DNA of 34,557 nucleotides from Bacteroidales bacterium (GTDB lineage Bacteria; Bacteroidota; Bacteroidia; Bacteroidales; UBA12077), in the NCBI GenBank assembly GCA_019038645.1, contig JAHOYT010000093.1, forward strand, positions 1-34,557. Reading direction: 5' to 3'. Every line of letters begins with the position of its first letter. The first letter of the stretch is position 1. Shown piece by piece: positions 1 through 8,005 of this stretch. The notes below the pieces were generated by a model that saw only the letters and a program-made list of their open reading frames with translations, did no database searches and was not told where the DNA came from. Made by a program: the position numbers and the translations under genes.

Positions 1-41
1 TAATAGTATATTTTTTTGATTTATTACACTTAAATATACTA

Positions 42-78
42 AATAACCTGCTAATATGCAAATACTTAGCAGGTTATT
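42..78. terminator. Perfect 13-bp inverted repeat, terminator-like
   Basis: Arms aataacctgctaa (42-54) and ttagcaggttatt (66-78) are exact reverse complements around an 11-nt loop. Neither side has a long T run, so this may be a bidirectional or weak terminator for a gene left of the window, or a protein-binding palindrome. It lies beyond the clear terminator of the GAF sensor gene and so is not needed for that gene. Confidence 0.45.
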
Positions 79-115
79 CTCTTAACTTATTGACATTGGA
101 CGGCAGGCAGGCTTT

Positions 116-159
116 TCGAAGTGCAGACAAGAAAAAAGAGGCTTTTTGGACAGCCTCTT
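116..159 (-). repeat. Dispersed terminator-linked repeat, copy A
   Basis: Minus-strand positions 159 to 116 match plus-strand 32946-32989 with only two differences over 44 nt. The match covers the terminator hairpin, the T run and the downstream block ttgtct.cacttcga. After that the copies diverge. This copy then runs into cctgcctgccg, and a REP-like unit present in the other copy is cut to cacttcga. Confidence 0.8.
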
Positions 160-160
160 T
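131..160 (-). terminator. Rho-independent terminator of the GAF sensor gene
   Basis: Read on the minus strand, a 9-bp stem (aaagaggct / agcctcttt) encloses the loop gtccaaaa and runs into six Ts. It starts about 23 nt after the stop codon of the sensor gene at 183. The same stem and loop recur at 32946-32973 behind another gene. Confidence 0.85.
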
Positions 161-182
161 CGTTTAAGAATATTGTTATTTC

Positions 183-1925
183 TTATTTGTTATCAGTTGG
201 TTCATCGTCATCATCTTCATCCAAAGCTGAAACAAGCCCTCCGGTAAGATTCCCATCAAGTTTCTTCACAAAAGATTCCTGTTGTTTCTTTAATCTTTCA
301 TACTCTTCAACCTTCTTTTCAAGCTTTGCTTCTCTTCTTGCCGATTCCTCCTGTGTTGCTTGGAGTTCCTCCATATTCTGTCTCATTTCTTCTTCCTGTG
401 CCCTCATTTCTTCCGCTTGTTGTCTTGTTCTTTCCAGAAGTTCAGCAGTTCTTATATTTACCTTAACTGAAGAAAGCGAGGATGCGATATTCTCACCAAT
501 TTTTTCAATAAATTCTATCTGATATTTTTCAAATTCTCTGAACGAGGCCATCTCAATAACACCATAAACATTATCGTTTATAACCAAAGGCACAATCAGA
601 ATACTTTTAGGATTATCATCGCCTAAACCTGAAGTAATTGTTATATAATCATCCGGAATATCCGTTATATAGATAGTTTCGCTTTCCTGTACTGATCTGC
701 CAATTAGTCCAACGCCTATATCAATCCTGTTTTCAAGAAACTTTTTGCGGTCAAAAGCATAAGCAGCTGCCATTTCAATAAAATGATCATCTGCATTATC
801 GTCATTCACGATAAAAAGTCCTCCCTGATTAGCATCGCAATACTTTACAAGGTTACTTATAACATCATATGTGAGTTTTTCAATATTATCATTATTATGA
901 CGTAAAATATCGCTGAATTTAGCAATTCCCTGTGAAGCCCAGTTACGCTGATCATCTTCTTTTTTCCTTCTTACTTCCTCTTCAGTAGCATGCTTTAAAT
1001 TAGTACGCATTTCCAACAATCCATTACCTAAATCGTCTTCATCACTTAATGGAACAAAAGAACTATCAAAATTACGCTTTCCGATTTCTAAAGCGAAATC
1101 AGTAGTTTCTTTTAACCCTCTTATTAAAGCATTCAGAGCTGCAGCCATTTCCCCTATTTCGTCATTCCGCTCTTTTATTTGCCTGTTAGGCATCATTCCT
1201 TTACCCAATAGAATAAGAACATTTTTAATTATTATAATAGGTTTAATAATTAATTGCGCAAGGTAAAGTGCAATAATAATTGCTATAATAATAAGAATAA
1301 CACCTGAAACATAAATAAAATTTTCAAAATCTTTAAACGATTTAGCCATGTTTTCGGATGCAGCATTTACTTTTTCTTCGTGTTTTTTTGTAAGTTCAAA
1401 AAGCCGCTCAATTAGATTATCGCTAACAACTATAATTTCACCTCCATTACTAACTTTAGGATATATTTCCTGATTAAGCATTTGAATATCACTATAACTT
1501 TCAGGAGTACTGAGTTTATTAATTATTTCCTGATGCAACGGAAACAAAGTATCGTTAATTGCCACATAAATATCTTCATAACACTTTTGCTCAGCATCTG
1601 TCCACTCAGCAGAAAGTTTAAGAATCTTTTCATGTAATGCAGGTAAATCTTTTACGTGTAAATTTATTAATTGATTCTTGTCGGGAGTATCTGATTTTTT
1701 ATCAGCATAAACCCAGTTTTTAATTAGCATCTTCGACGAAATCATCATATTGGAAAGTTCACGCACAAGATCAGCCGATGGCACATCTTTGGTAGAAATT
1801 TCTTCATTCACAACCACACTCTCCTTAAGCATTCCAGTAATTAAAATGATATTAAAAAAGATGGCTACTGTTACGATCCCAAAACCAAGAATAAGTTTTT
1901 TAGCAATGTTAAATTTGAAATTCAT
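183..1925 (-). CDS. Membrane HAMP-GAF sensor protein without an output domain
   Basis: A 580-residue membrane sensor. Transmembrane helix 1 lies at about 13-32, followed by a mostly helical extracytoplasmic domain of about 170 residues, helix 2 at about 205-226, a HAMP region at 227-280, a second HAMP-like stretch to about 330, and a GAF domain at about 336-485. A long Glu/Gln-rich coiled coil at about 487-555 contains the string EEEMRQNMEELQATQEE, which in Bacteroidota sensor proteins often precedes a PAS or kinase module. Here it ends in an acidic tail with no kinase, cyclase or methyl-accepting domain. The gene may be a signalling adaptor that works through a partner, or a truncated kinase; the clean terminator argues that the end is genuine. 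It lies 106 nt downstream of truA on the same strand. The start is the ATG at 1925. Ligand unknown. Confidence 0.8.
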   Translation of the reverse strand: MNFKFNIAKKLILGFGIVTVAIFFNIILITGMLKESVVVNEEISTKDVPSADLVRELSNMMISSKMLIKNWVYADKKSDTPDKNQLINLHVKDLPALHEKILKLSAEWTDAEQKCYEDIYVAINDTLFPLHQEIINKLSTPESYSDIQMLNQEIYPKVSNGGEIIVVSDNLIERLFELTKKHEEKVNAASENMAKSFKDFENFIYVSGVILIIIAIIIALYLAQLIIKPIIIIKNVLILLGKGMMPNRQIKERNDEIGEMAAALNALIRGLKETTDFALEIGKRNFDSSFVPLSDEDDLGNGLLEMRTNLKHATEEEVRRKKEDDQRNWASQGIAKFSDILRHNNDNIEKLTYDVISNLVKYCDANQGGLFIVNDDNADDHFIEMAAAYAFDRKKFLENRIDIGVGLIGRSVQESETIYITDIPDDYITITSGLGDDNPKSILIVPLVINDNVYGVIEMASFREFEKYQIEFIEKIGENIASSLSSVKVNIRTAELLERTRQQAEEMRAQEEEMRQNMEELQATQEESARREAKLEKKVEEYERLKKQQESFVKKLDGNLTGGLVSALDEDDDDEPTDNK

Positions 1926-1987
1926 AGTAAGTAAATGAGTTTAAAATTTAGGTGATTCTAAGATAAGAATTAATTTTAAGTTAGCTT

Positions 1988-1995
1988 CAAAATTA
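1988..1995 (-). promoter_or_regulatory. Possible -7 box for the GAF sensor gene
   Basis: The minus strand reads TAATTTTG, an exact match to the Bacteroidota -7 element TAnnTTTG, and would give a leader of about 55 nt. No convincing -33 TTTG lies 19-21 nt upstream, and such boxes arise by chance in AT-rich DNA. Confidence 0.35.
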
Positions 1996-2031
1996 AACAA
2001 TATTCTTTGGAATTGTATAAACGCAGATACA

Positions 2032-2787
2032 TTAAATAAATAACTTATCATCATAAGTAATATTTGTTAAGAATAATCCATGAGCCGGAACAGAAACTCC
2101 TGCATCTGATCTGTTTTTCTTTTCAATTATTTGAATAAAATCTTCCTGAGATATATTGTTTTTTCCGACGTCTATCAATGTTCCAACAATTGCGCGTACC
2201 ATGTTACGTAAAAATCTATCGGCAGTTATTGTAAAAATTAGTTTATGATCTTTCTGTGCCCAGAAAGCTTCGGTAATTTTACAATTATTTGTTTTTACAT
2301 CAGTATGTAATTTACTAAAGCTTGTAAAATCTGTAAATTGAAATAGAAATTTACATGCTTTATTCATAATTTCAATGCTTAGCTTTTGAGGTAAAAAATA
2401 AGATGATTCCAGTAAAAAAGGATCTTTTTGTTGATGTATATAATATTGATAAGTTCTGCTTGTGGCATCAAAACGTGCATGAGCTTCATTAACAACCGGT
2501 AAAATCAGATGTATAGCAATATCCTTTGGTAAAAAGCTATTTAGTTTAAACAGAGCTTTTTTATCTGAATGTAAATTTTCTTTAGCAGAATTAAAATGAG
2601 CAATAAAATAAGAAGCATGTACACCTGTGTCTGTTCTGCCGGCTCCTGTTATTTCAATTGTTTCTCTTAATACAGTCGAAAATGTTTTTGTTAAAACTTC
2701 CTGAACAGAAATCGCATTGGGCTGAATTTGCCAACCGTGATAGTTTGTTCCTTTATAACTTAATTGAATGAAATATCTATTTTTCAA
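2032..2787 (-). CDS. truA: tRNA pseudouridine(38-40) synthase TruA
   Basis: TruA converts uridines 38-40 of the tRNA anticodon arm to pseudouridine in the cytoplasm. The 251-residue length is normal. The N-terminal YKGTNYHGWQ segment, the catalytic-aspartate motif GAGRTDTGVHA (Asp at about residue 52), RFDATSRTYQYY, FLRNMVRAIVGTL and the C-terminal PAHGLFL are all typical of the family. The start is a TTG at 2785-2787: reading upstream in frame, a TGA appears within six codons with no ATG or GTG between, and the next residues KNRYFIQLSYKG align with family N termini. It is divergent from the large kinase at 2953 and precedes the GAF sensor gene on the same strand. Identity is certain from motifs; the start is well supported. 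Confidence 0.96.
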   Translation of the reverse strand: MKNRYFIQLSYKGTNYHGWQIQPNAISVQEVLTKTFSTVLRETIEITGAGRTDTGVHASYFIAHFNSAKENLHSDKKALFKLNSFLPKDIAIHLILPVVNEAHARFDATSRTYQYYIHQQKDPFLLESSYFLPQKLSIEIMNKACKFLFQFTDFTSFSKLHTDVKTNNCKITEAFWAQKDHKLIFTITADRFLRNMVRAIVGTLIDVGKNNISQEDFIQIIEKKNRSDAGVSVPAHGLFLTNITYDDKLFI

Positions 2788-2805
2788 GACAAATAATGTT
2801 TGTCA

Positions 2806-2813
2806 CAAAGCTA
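2806..2813 (-). promoter_or_regulatory. Possible -7 box for truA
   Basis: The minus strand reads TAGCTTTG, an exact TAnnTTTG match, placed to give a very short leader of about 12 nt before the TTG start. The -33 region is weak. Confidence 0.4.
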
Positions 2814-2877
2814 ATGATATTAAATATTAATAACTTATTTAAAGAACTAATATTTTTTATCCAAAAACAAAAATTAG

Positions 2878-2885
2878 TAACTTTA
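2878..2885 (+). promoter_or_regulatory. Possible -7 box for the REC/PAS kinase operon
   Basis: TAACTTTA differs from TAnnTTTG only at the last base, with a TTTT stretch 20 nt upstream as a degenerate -33 element. The same box, also preceded by TAG, lies upstream of the DUF438 sensor gene at 33108-33115. Confidence 0.35.
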
Positions 2886-2952
2886 TTCAATTCAATAACC
2901 ACGAACTTTGAAAGCTAAATACTATAAGTAAAAGGCTATAATATAACTTATT

Positions 2953-5900
2953 ATGAAAAAAATCCTGGTAATCGATGATCAACAAGATAACTTGATGACT
3001 ATTAAGGCAATAATAAAAAATCATTTGCCGGACTGTAAAATTATTACTGCTTTGTCGGGAAAGGTTGGTGTTGACATAGTTAAAAAAGAGCAACCTGACA
3101 CAATTCTTCTGGATATTATTATGCCGCAAATGGATGGTTTCGAAATCTGTCAAAGAATAAAGACCAGTGAATTAACAAAACATATTCCTGTGGTGATGAT
3201 GACAGATATAAAAGCTATTGCTGAAAGTCGTGCTAAAAGTTTAAATGCAGGTGCCGATGCATTTATTTCAAAGCCAATTAACCCTATTGAGCTCATTGCT
3301 CAAATAAATTTAATGCTGAGAATAAAAGAAGCAGAAGATAAATTGCGCTCCGAAAAAGAAATTCTGGAAGAAGTTGTTTTGACAAGAACTATTGAACTAA
3401 GAAAAGGCGAAGAAAAGTACAAAGCTCTTTATGATAAAACACAACATTATCTGGATATAGCTCGTGTAATAATGGTAGCACTTGATTCGAATGGTAATGT
3501 TACTCTAATAAATAAAAAAGCTTGCGAAATACTGGAGTTTAACGAATCTGATATAATTGGCAAAAACTGGTTTGATAATTTCCTGCTAAAAGATGAATTA
3601 AATGTTGTTAAAAATACTTTTGATAAAATAATAAACGGGGAACTTAAACAGGTTGAATATTTCAAAAATAAAATTGTAACAAAAAATGGAAATATAAGAG
3701 AAATAGCGTGGTATAATTCGATTATTAAAGATGAAAGCGGCATAATTACAGGTACATTAAGTTCTGGTGAAGATATTACTGAATACAAGAAAACTGAGAC
3801 TAAATTAGTTGAAAGCCAAAAGCGTTACCAAAGTCTTTTCGAACATTCGCCAATTCCTATTTGGGAAGAAGAGTTTTCTGATATTAAAAAGTATTTTGAC
3901 AGCTTAACCAAAAAAGGAGTTAAAGATTTTCGCGAATTTTTCGATAAATACCCAAAAGAGGTGTTGCACTGTGCTTCTTTGGTTAAAATATTGGATGTAA
4001 ACAAAACAAGTTTAACTTTTTTTGATGTTAAAAATAAAACAGAGCTTATAAAAAAGCTTCCGGAATATTTTAACGAAGATTCGCTTGTAGTTTTTAAAGA
4101 AGAATTAATTGCTTTGGCTTCCGGCAAAAATAAATTTGAAAGTGAAATTCCCATTATCGATTTATCTGGTAAAATCAGGAACCTTATCTTAAAGCTTACA
4201 GTATGTCCCGGATATGAAAAATCGTTAGCAAAAGTTTTTGTCTCTTTTATTGATATAACAAAACGTAAAGAAGCCGAATTAAAAATTAAACAACAAACCG
4301 AAGATCTCAAGCTGATAAACAAACTTAACGAATCTGTCAGAGCCGGAGATAATCTAAAAGAATTAATATACTTTTTTTCAAATGAAACCAGAAAAATATT
4401 TGATTGTTTGAGTGCAACTGCTTATTTACTCGATTCTGAAAAGAAAAATATGGTTCTGCAAAATATAACGCTTTCCGATTCTTTGCAAAATTCTATGAAA
4501 GAATATATGGGTATAAAAATTCCGGAAATTATAATTCCATTCGTTCCGGGTAGTTTCTATTTTGAAAAACTAAAAAATAATTCGCCAAAAATATATAATG
4601 ATACTACAATAGCACAAAAATTAATTGAGGCCAATGTTCAAACTACGTCAATAAAAAACGAAACGTTAAGAAAAACCATAAAAAAAGCGATTCCTGCCCT
4701 TCAGAAATTACTTAAAATAAAATCATATATAATGGTTCCCTTAACTGCTAATAACGAACTAAGTGGTTTTGTTGGCTTTTCAGGCACAAACATATTTTCA
4801 GATAACGAACTTGAAAGAATTACGCGCATTGTTTCCTCATTTAATACAATCATTAACAAAAAAATAATTGACGAAAATCTTAAAAAAAGTGAGGCAAATC
4901 TTAAGGCACTTATCGAAAATAGAAATGAATCAATATGGTCAACTGATAAAAATAATAATTACGTTATATTTAATAAATTCTTTTCGGAGGCCTACCAGCG
5001 TACATATAATGTTAAATTGAAACCGGGATTAAATGCATCGGAAATTCTCACCCCAAAATTGCAGAAATTCTGGAAGGAGAAATATGAAATTGCTATAAAA
5101 GGCAATAAAGTCAGATTCGAATTTAATGAAATTATTCAGGGTCAGCTGAATTATTTTGAAGTTAATCTCAATCCAATTTTTTCGGGAAATGAAATTACAG
5201 GTGTTTCTGCTTTGGCTGTTAACATTACAGATCAAAAATTTGCTAATATTAAGTTAAAAGAAGCTGAATTACGTTTCCGTTCAATTTTCGAACAAGCTCA
5301 GGATGCAATCGTGTTATTAGATACTGAGACAAAAGGTTTTTCCGAGTTTAACGATATTACATGTAAAATGCTTGGCTATACACGCAAAGAATTTTCTAAA
5401 CTTAAAATCTTTGATTTTGAAACTATTGAAAATATAGAAGAAACAGAAAAGCGTATAAAAAAAGTACTTAAAGTAGGCTTTGATACATTTGAAACAAAAA
5501 TGAGACGAAAAAATGGCGAAATAATAGACGTTAATGTAAGTGTTAGAAAAATAATTGTAGAGAGAAAAGTTTATTTGCTGAATATTTGGAGAGACATTAC
5601 AGAGCAAAAACAATCAATAGAAAGAATTAAAAAAAGCGAAGAAAAATTCAAGCTTTTAGCAGATCATACTTTCGAATGGGAGTATTGGATAGCGCCAAAT
5701 GGTAATTATAATTTTATATCTCAGTCATGTGAAAAAATCAGTGGCTTAAAACCCGAACAATATTCTGATAACCCCCAATTGTTTTTTGATATTATACATC
5801 CCGATTATAAAAATGAAATAAGTAAGCACTTTAACGATGAACACAGAGAAAATAACAAGCAATTTTCAAAAGAGTTTATAATTATTAAACCCGATGGGAA

Positions 5901-6678
5901 TGAGCTTTGGATTGAACATAATTGTAACCCTGTTTTCGATTCAAAAGGAGTTTATCAGGGAAGACGTGGAGTAAATCGTGATATTACGGAGCGTAAAAAA
6001 ACTGAGCTTGAATTAATAGAATCACATAAAAAATTAGTAGATCTTACAGCGCATATTGAAGAGGTTCGTGAAAAGGAAAGATCAAAAATTGCGCTTGATT
6101 TACACGATGATTTAGGTCAGAAATTAACAGCTCTTAATATGGATTTATCATGGCTGGAAAAAAAGTTGGATAAAAATAATCCGGATTTGACTAATAAATT
6201 TGAATCAATGAGCAATTTGCTTAGCGATACTTTAAAATCTGTAAAGACCATATCTACTGAATTAAGACCCAGCATTCTCGACGATTTGGGCTTGATCGCT
6301 GCTGTAGAATGGCTCTTGTCTGAGTTCAGTGAAAATACAGGTATTCTATGTAGTTCAAATTTAATTTCTGATGATTCTGAAATAGAAGTAGATGTTTCAA
6401 TTATTGTATTTCGAATGATTCAGGAAGCACTTACAAACGTTGCCCGACATGCAAATGCAACAAAACTGGAACTTAGTGCTGATAAAATAGATGGAATGCT
6501 TCAAATAATTATTTCTGATAATGGAAAAGGAATTTCTATCGAAGAAATTGAAAGCTCGGATTCATTCGGTTTACAGGGAATTAAGGAACGCGCAAAATCT
6601 TGTGATGGTAATGTTAAAATTATTGGTGAACCAAATAAAGGAACTAAAATTATCATAAATTTACCTTTGAATATATAA
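2953..6678 (+). CDS. Multi-PAS/GAF hybrid sensor histidine kinase with N-terminal receiver and HisKA_3 core
   Basis: A 1241-residue soluble kinase with no membrane segment. Order by eye: receiver 1-122 (acidic pair D8 D9, phosphoacceptor D54 in LLDIIMP, Lys in SKP), short coiled coil, PAS 155-280, a divergent PAS-like region 285-440, GAF 447-650, PAS 655-775, PAS 780-895, PAS 899-1012, HisKA_3 dimerisation domain with H1051 in DLHDDLGQ, and HATPase to the end (N box EALTNVARHA, G1 box SDNGKGI, then FGLQGIKERA). HisKA_3 kinases normally phosphorylate NarL/LuxR-type regulators, and such a gene starts 10 nt downstream, so the two are almost certainly a cognate pair. The N-terminal receiver suggests input from another kinase. 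The PAS domains carry no recognisable haem or flavin signature. Signals sensed are unknown. Confidence 0.92.
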   Translation: MKKILVIDDQQDNLMTIKAIIKNHLPDCKIITALSGKVGVDIVKKEQPDTILLDIIMPQMDGFEICQRIKTSELTKHIPVVMMTDIKAIAESRAKSLNAGADAFISKPINPIELIAQINLMLRIKEAEDKLRSEKEILEEVVLTRTIELRKGEEKYKALYDKTQHYLDIARVIMVALDSNGNVTLINKKACEILEFNESDIIGKNWFDNFLLKDELNVVKNTFDKIINGELKQVEYFKNKIVTKNGNIREIAWYNSIIKDESGIITGTLSSGEDITEYKKTETKLVESQKRYQSLFEHSPIPIWEEEFSDIKKYFDSLTKKGVKDFREFFDKYPKEVLHCASLVKILDVNKTSLTFFDVKNKTELIKKLPEYFNEDSLVVFKEELIALASGKNKFESEIPIIDLSGKIRNLILKLTVCPGYEKSLAKVFVSFIDITKRKEAELKIKQQTEDLKLINKLNESVRAGDNLKELIYFFSNETRKIFDCLSATAYLLDSEKKNMVLQNITLSDSLQNSMKEYMGIKIPEIIIPFVPGSFYFEKLKNNSPKIYNDTTIAQKLIEANVQTTSIKNETLRKTIKKAIPALQKLLKIKSYIMVPLTANNELSGFVGFSGTNIFSDNELERITRIVSSFNTIINKKIIDENLKKSEANLKALIENRNESIWSTDKNNNYVIFNKFFSEAYQRTYNVKLKPGLNASEILTPKLQKFWKEKYEIAIKGNKVRFEFNEIIQGQLNYFEVNLNPIFSGNEITGVSALAVNITDQKFANIKLKEAELRFRSIFEQAQDAIVLLDTETKGFSEFNDITCKMLGYTRKEFSKLKIFDFETIENIEETEKRIKKVLKVGFDTFETKMRRKNGEIIDVNVSVRKIIVERKVYLLNIWRDITEQKQSIERIKKSEEKFKLLADHTFEWEYWIAPNGNYNFISQSCEKISGLKPEQYSDNPQLFFDIIHPDYKNEISKHFNDEHRENNKQFSKEFIIIKPDGNELWIEHNCNPVFDSKGVYQGRRGVNRDITERKKTELELIESHKKLVDLTAHIEEVREKERSKIALDLHDDLGQKLTALNMDLSWLEKKLDKNNPDLTNKFESMSNLLSDTLKSVKTISTELRPSILDDLGLIAAVEWLLSEFSENTGILCSSNLISDDSEIEVDVSIIVFRMIQEALTNVARHANATKLELSADKIDGMLQIIISDNGKGISIEEIESSDSFGLQGIKERAKSCDGNVKIIGEPNKGTKIIINLPLNI

Positions 6679-6688
6679 TACTTAAATA

Positions 6689-7321
6689 ATGATAAAAGTA
6701 ATTATTACAGATGATCATCCGGTTGTACGAAGTGGTTTAAAGCAAATCCTCGAGGATTATTCAGATATTTCAGTAAGCGGCGAGGCAGGTAACGGAAGCG
6801 AGCTTATTAATATACTATTAAAAGATAATTTTGATGTTATACTACTTGATATCTCTATGCCAGGCAGGAATGGTTTGGATTTATTAAAAGATATAAAAAA
6901 AATAGACTCAAAAATATCAATACTTATTCTAAGTATCCATCCCGAAGAACAATATGCCATAAGGGCATTAAAGCTAGGAGCATCAGGTTATTTAACAAAA
7001 AACAGCGCTCCAAAAGAATTAGTTGATGCAATACGTAAAGTTGATAAAGGCGAAAAATACATTACAGCATCATTAGCTGAAAGGATTGCTTTAAATACAA
7101 TTAATAATTTAGAAATGCCTGCTCATGATTCACTTTCCGATCGCGAAATGGAAGTGATGTGTAACTTAGCAAAAGGTAAATCCATAAAAATTATCTCTGA
7201 AGAACTTAGTTTAAGTTCTAAAACAATAAGCACTTATCGTGAACGTATACTTGAAAAAATGAATATGAATACTACTGCTGAAATAATACGCTATGCACTC
7301 AAAGAGGGTCTGGTTGAGTAA
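6689..7321 (+). CDS. NarL/LuxR-family response regulator
   Basis: A 210-residue regulator. The receiver spans about 1-120, with the acidic pair at 8-9, phosphoacceptor D54 in LLDISMPG, Ser in LILSIHP and Lys in LTKNSAP. A LuxR-type HTH spans about 143-208 (LSDREMEVMCNLAKGKS, then the recognition helix region LSSKTISTYRERILEKM). It begins 10 nt after the HisKA_3 kinase and is its likely phosphotransfer partner. It probably binds short inverted repeats; a candidate site lies about 160 nt downstream at 7479-7496. All key receiver residues are present. The regulon cannot be read from sequence. Confidence 0.93.
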   Translation: MIKVIITDDHPVVRSGLKQILEDYSDISVSGEAGNGSELINILLKDNFDVILLDISMPGRNGLDLLKDIKKIDSKISILILSIHPEEQYAIRALKLGASGYLTKNSAPKELVDAIRKVDKGEKYITASLAERIALNTINNLEMPAHDSLSDREMEVMCNLAKGKSIKIISEELSLSSKTISTYRERILEKMNMNTTAEIIRYALKEGLVE

Positions 7322-7621
7322 TAAACAAACTATTTATTATTAAGGGAAGGAGAGGCTGCCAATTAGATATTCAGTTCCGCACCTAATCTTGTCTGCTTAC
7401 AGGCTGGCCATTCAAGTGGGATAAATAGATAATATTTTCTATCTAATAAATTAAATTTTATAACAATCAGCTTAAGATTGTAGGAATATCCCTACATAGT
7501 AATTGGCTAATTTCCTACACGAAATATTCCTGATTAACAGTAGCTTGCAATAATTTATTTACTTATTAATTGATGTGTCTTTATTTAATATTTATTCATC
7601 AGTAAATAATAGCAAAAGGCC
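7322..7621. other. 300-nt intergenic region between the two signalling units
   Basis: No gene is seen. The stretch 7340-7430 is less AT-rich than its surroundings and contains aggctg/ggctgg blocks, but no coding frame or clear hairpin. The right half holds an inverted repeat at 7479-7496 and a second cctaca half-site at 7514-7519. No exact TAnnTTTG box for the gene at 7622 was found. Confidence 0.5.
7479..7496. promoter_or_regulatory. Candidate operator: tgtagg-6-cctaca inverted repeat
   Basis: The 18-nt sequence tgtaggaatatccctaca has perfect 6-bp arms, and its centre is nearly symmetric. Another cctaca starts 23 nt after the first, at 7514, roughly two helical turns. Short spaced inverted repeats of this size suit dimeric NarL-type regulators, and one is encoded immediately upstream. 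Binding is inferred. Confidence 0.4.
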
Positions 7622-7999
7622 ATGAAAGTATTGATAATTGAAGATTCTGAACTCATTCGCGACAGGCTGGTTGAGTTAATCAGAAATTATGTTGATATAA
7701 AATCTATAGAACAAACATCCGACTCTATTGATGCTTTGGAAAGCTTTAATAAATTTTTGCCCGACATAGTAATATTAGATATCAGGATTCCTGGTGGAAA
7801 TGGTTTTAGAATTCTTAAAGAAATAAAACAAACAAACAAACTGGTTAAGGTTATAATTCTCACAGATAATTATAATGAGCAATACATAACTGCCTACGTT
7901 GAATTCGGGGCAGACTACTTTTTGGATAAGAGCACAGAGTTTAAGTTAATACCGGAAATATTACAAGAAATAAATCAAAACTTACTATTAGCTGATTAA
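7622..7999 (+). CDS. Single-domain response regulator (receiver only)
   Basis: A 125-residue stand-alone receiver: acidic pair E7 D8, phosphoacceptor D53 in VILDIRIPGGNG, Thr in ILTDNY and Lys in FLDKSTEF. It resembles the receiver half of NarL-type regulators, but translation stops after the receiver fold, so no DNA-binding domain exists. It lies 6 nt before the large hybrid kinase and was probably co-transcribed to act as its phosphoacceptor or as a shuttle in a phosphorelay. It starts at the ATG at 7622. The target protein is unknown. Confidence 0.88.
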   Translation: MKVLIIEDSELIRDRLVELIRNYVDIKSIEQTSDSIDALESFNKFLPDIVILDIRIPGGNGFRILKEIKQTNKLVKVIILTDNYNEQYITAYVEFGADYFLDKSTEFKLIPEILQEINQNLLLAD

Positions 8000-8005
8000 T
8001 TGAAC

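Noticed and set aside
121-522. 133-residue plus-strand frame rich in serine
   Set aside because: It is the complement of the Glu-rich coiled-coil end of the GAF sensor gene; the poly-Ser run is a shadow of acidic codons.
7340-7430. Less AT-rich patch suspected to be a gene remnant or a third copy of the terminator repeat
   Set aside because: No frame longer than a few dozen codons is open, and only short words such as gaggctg and cttgtctgc match the repeat, in altered spacing.
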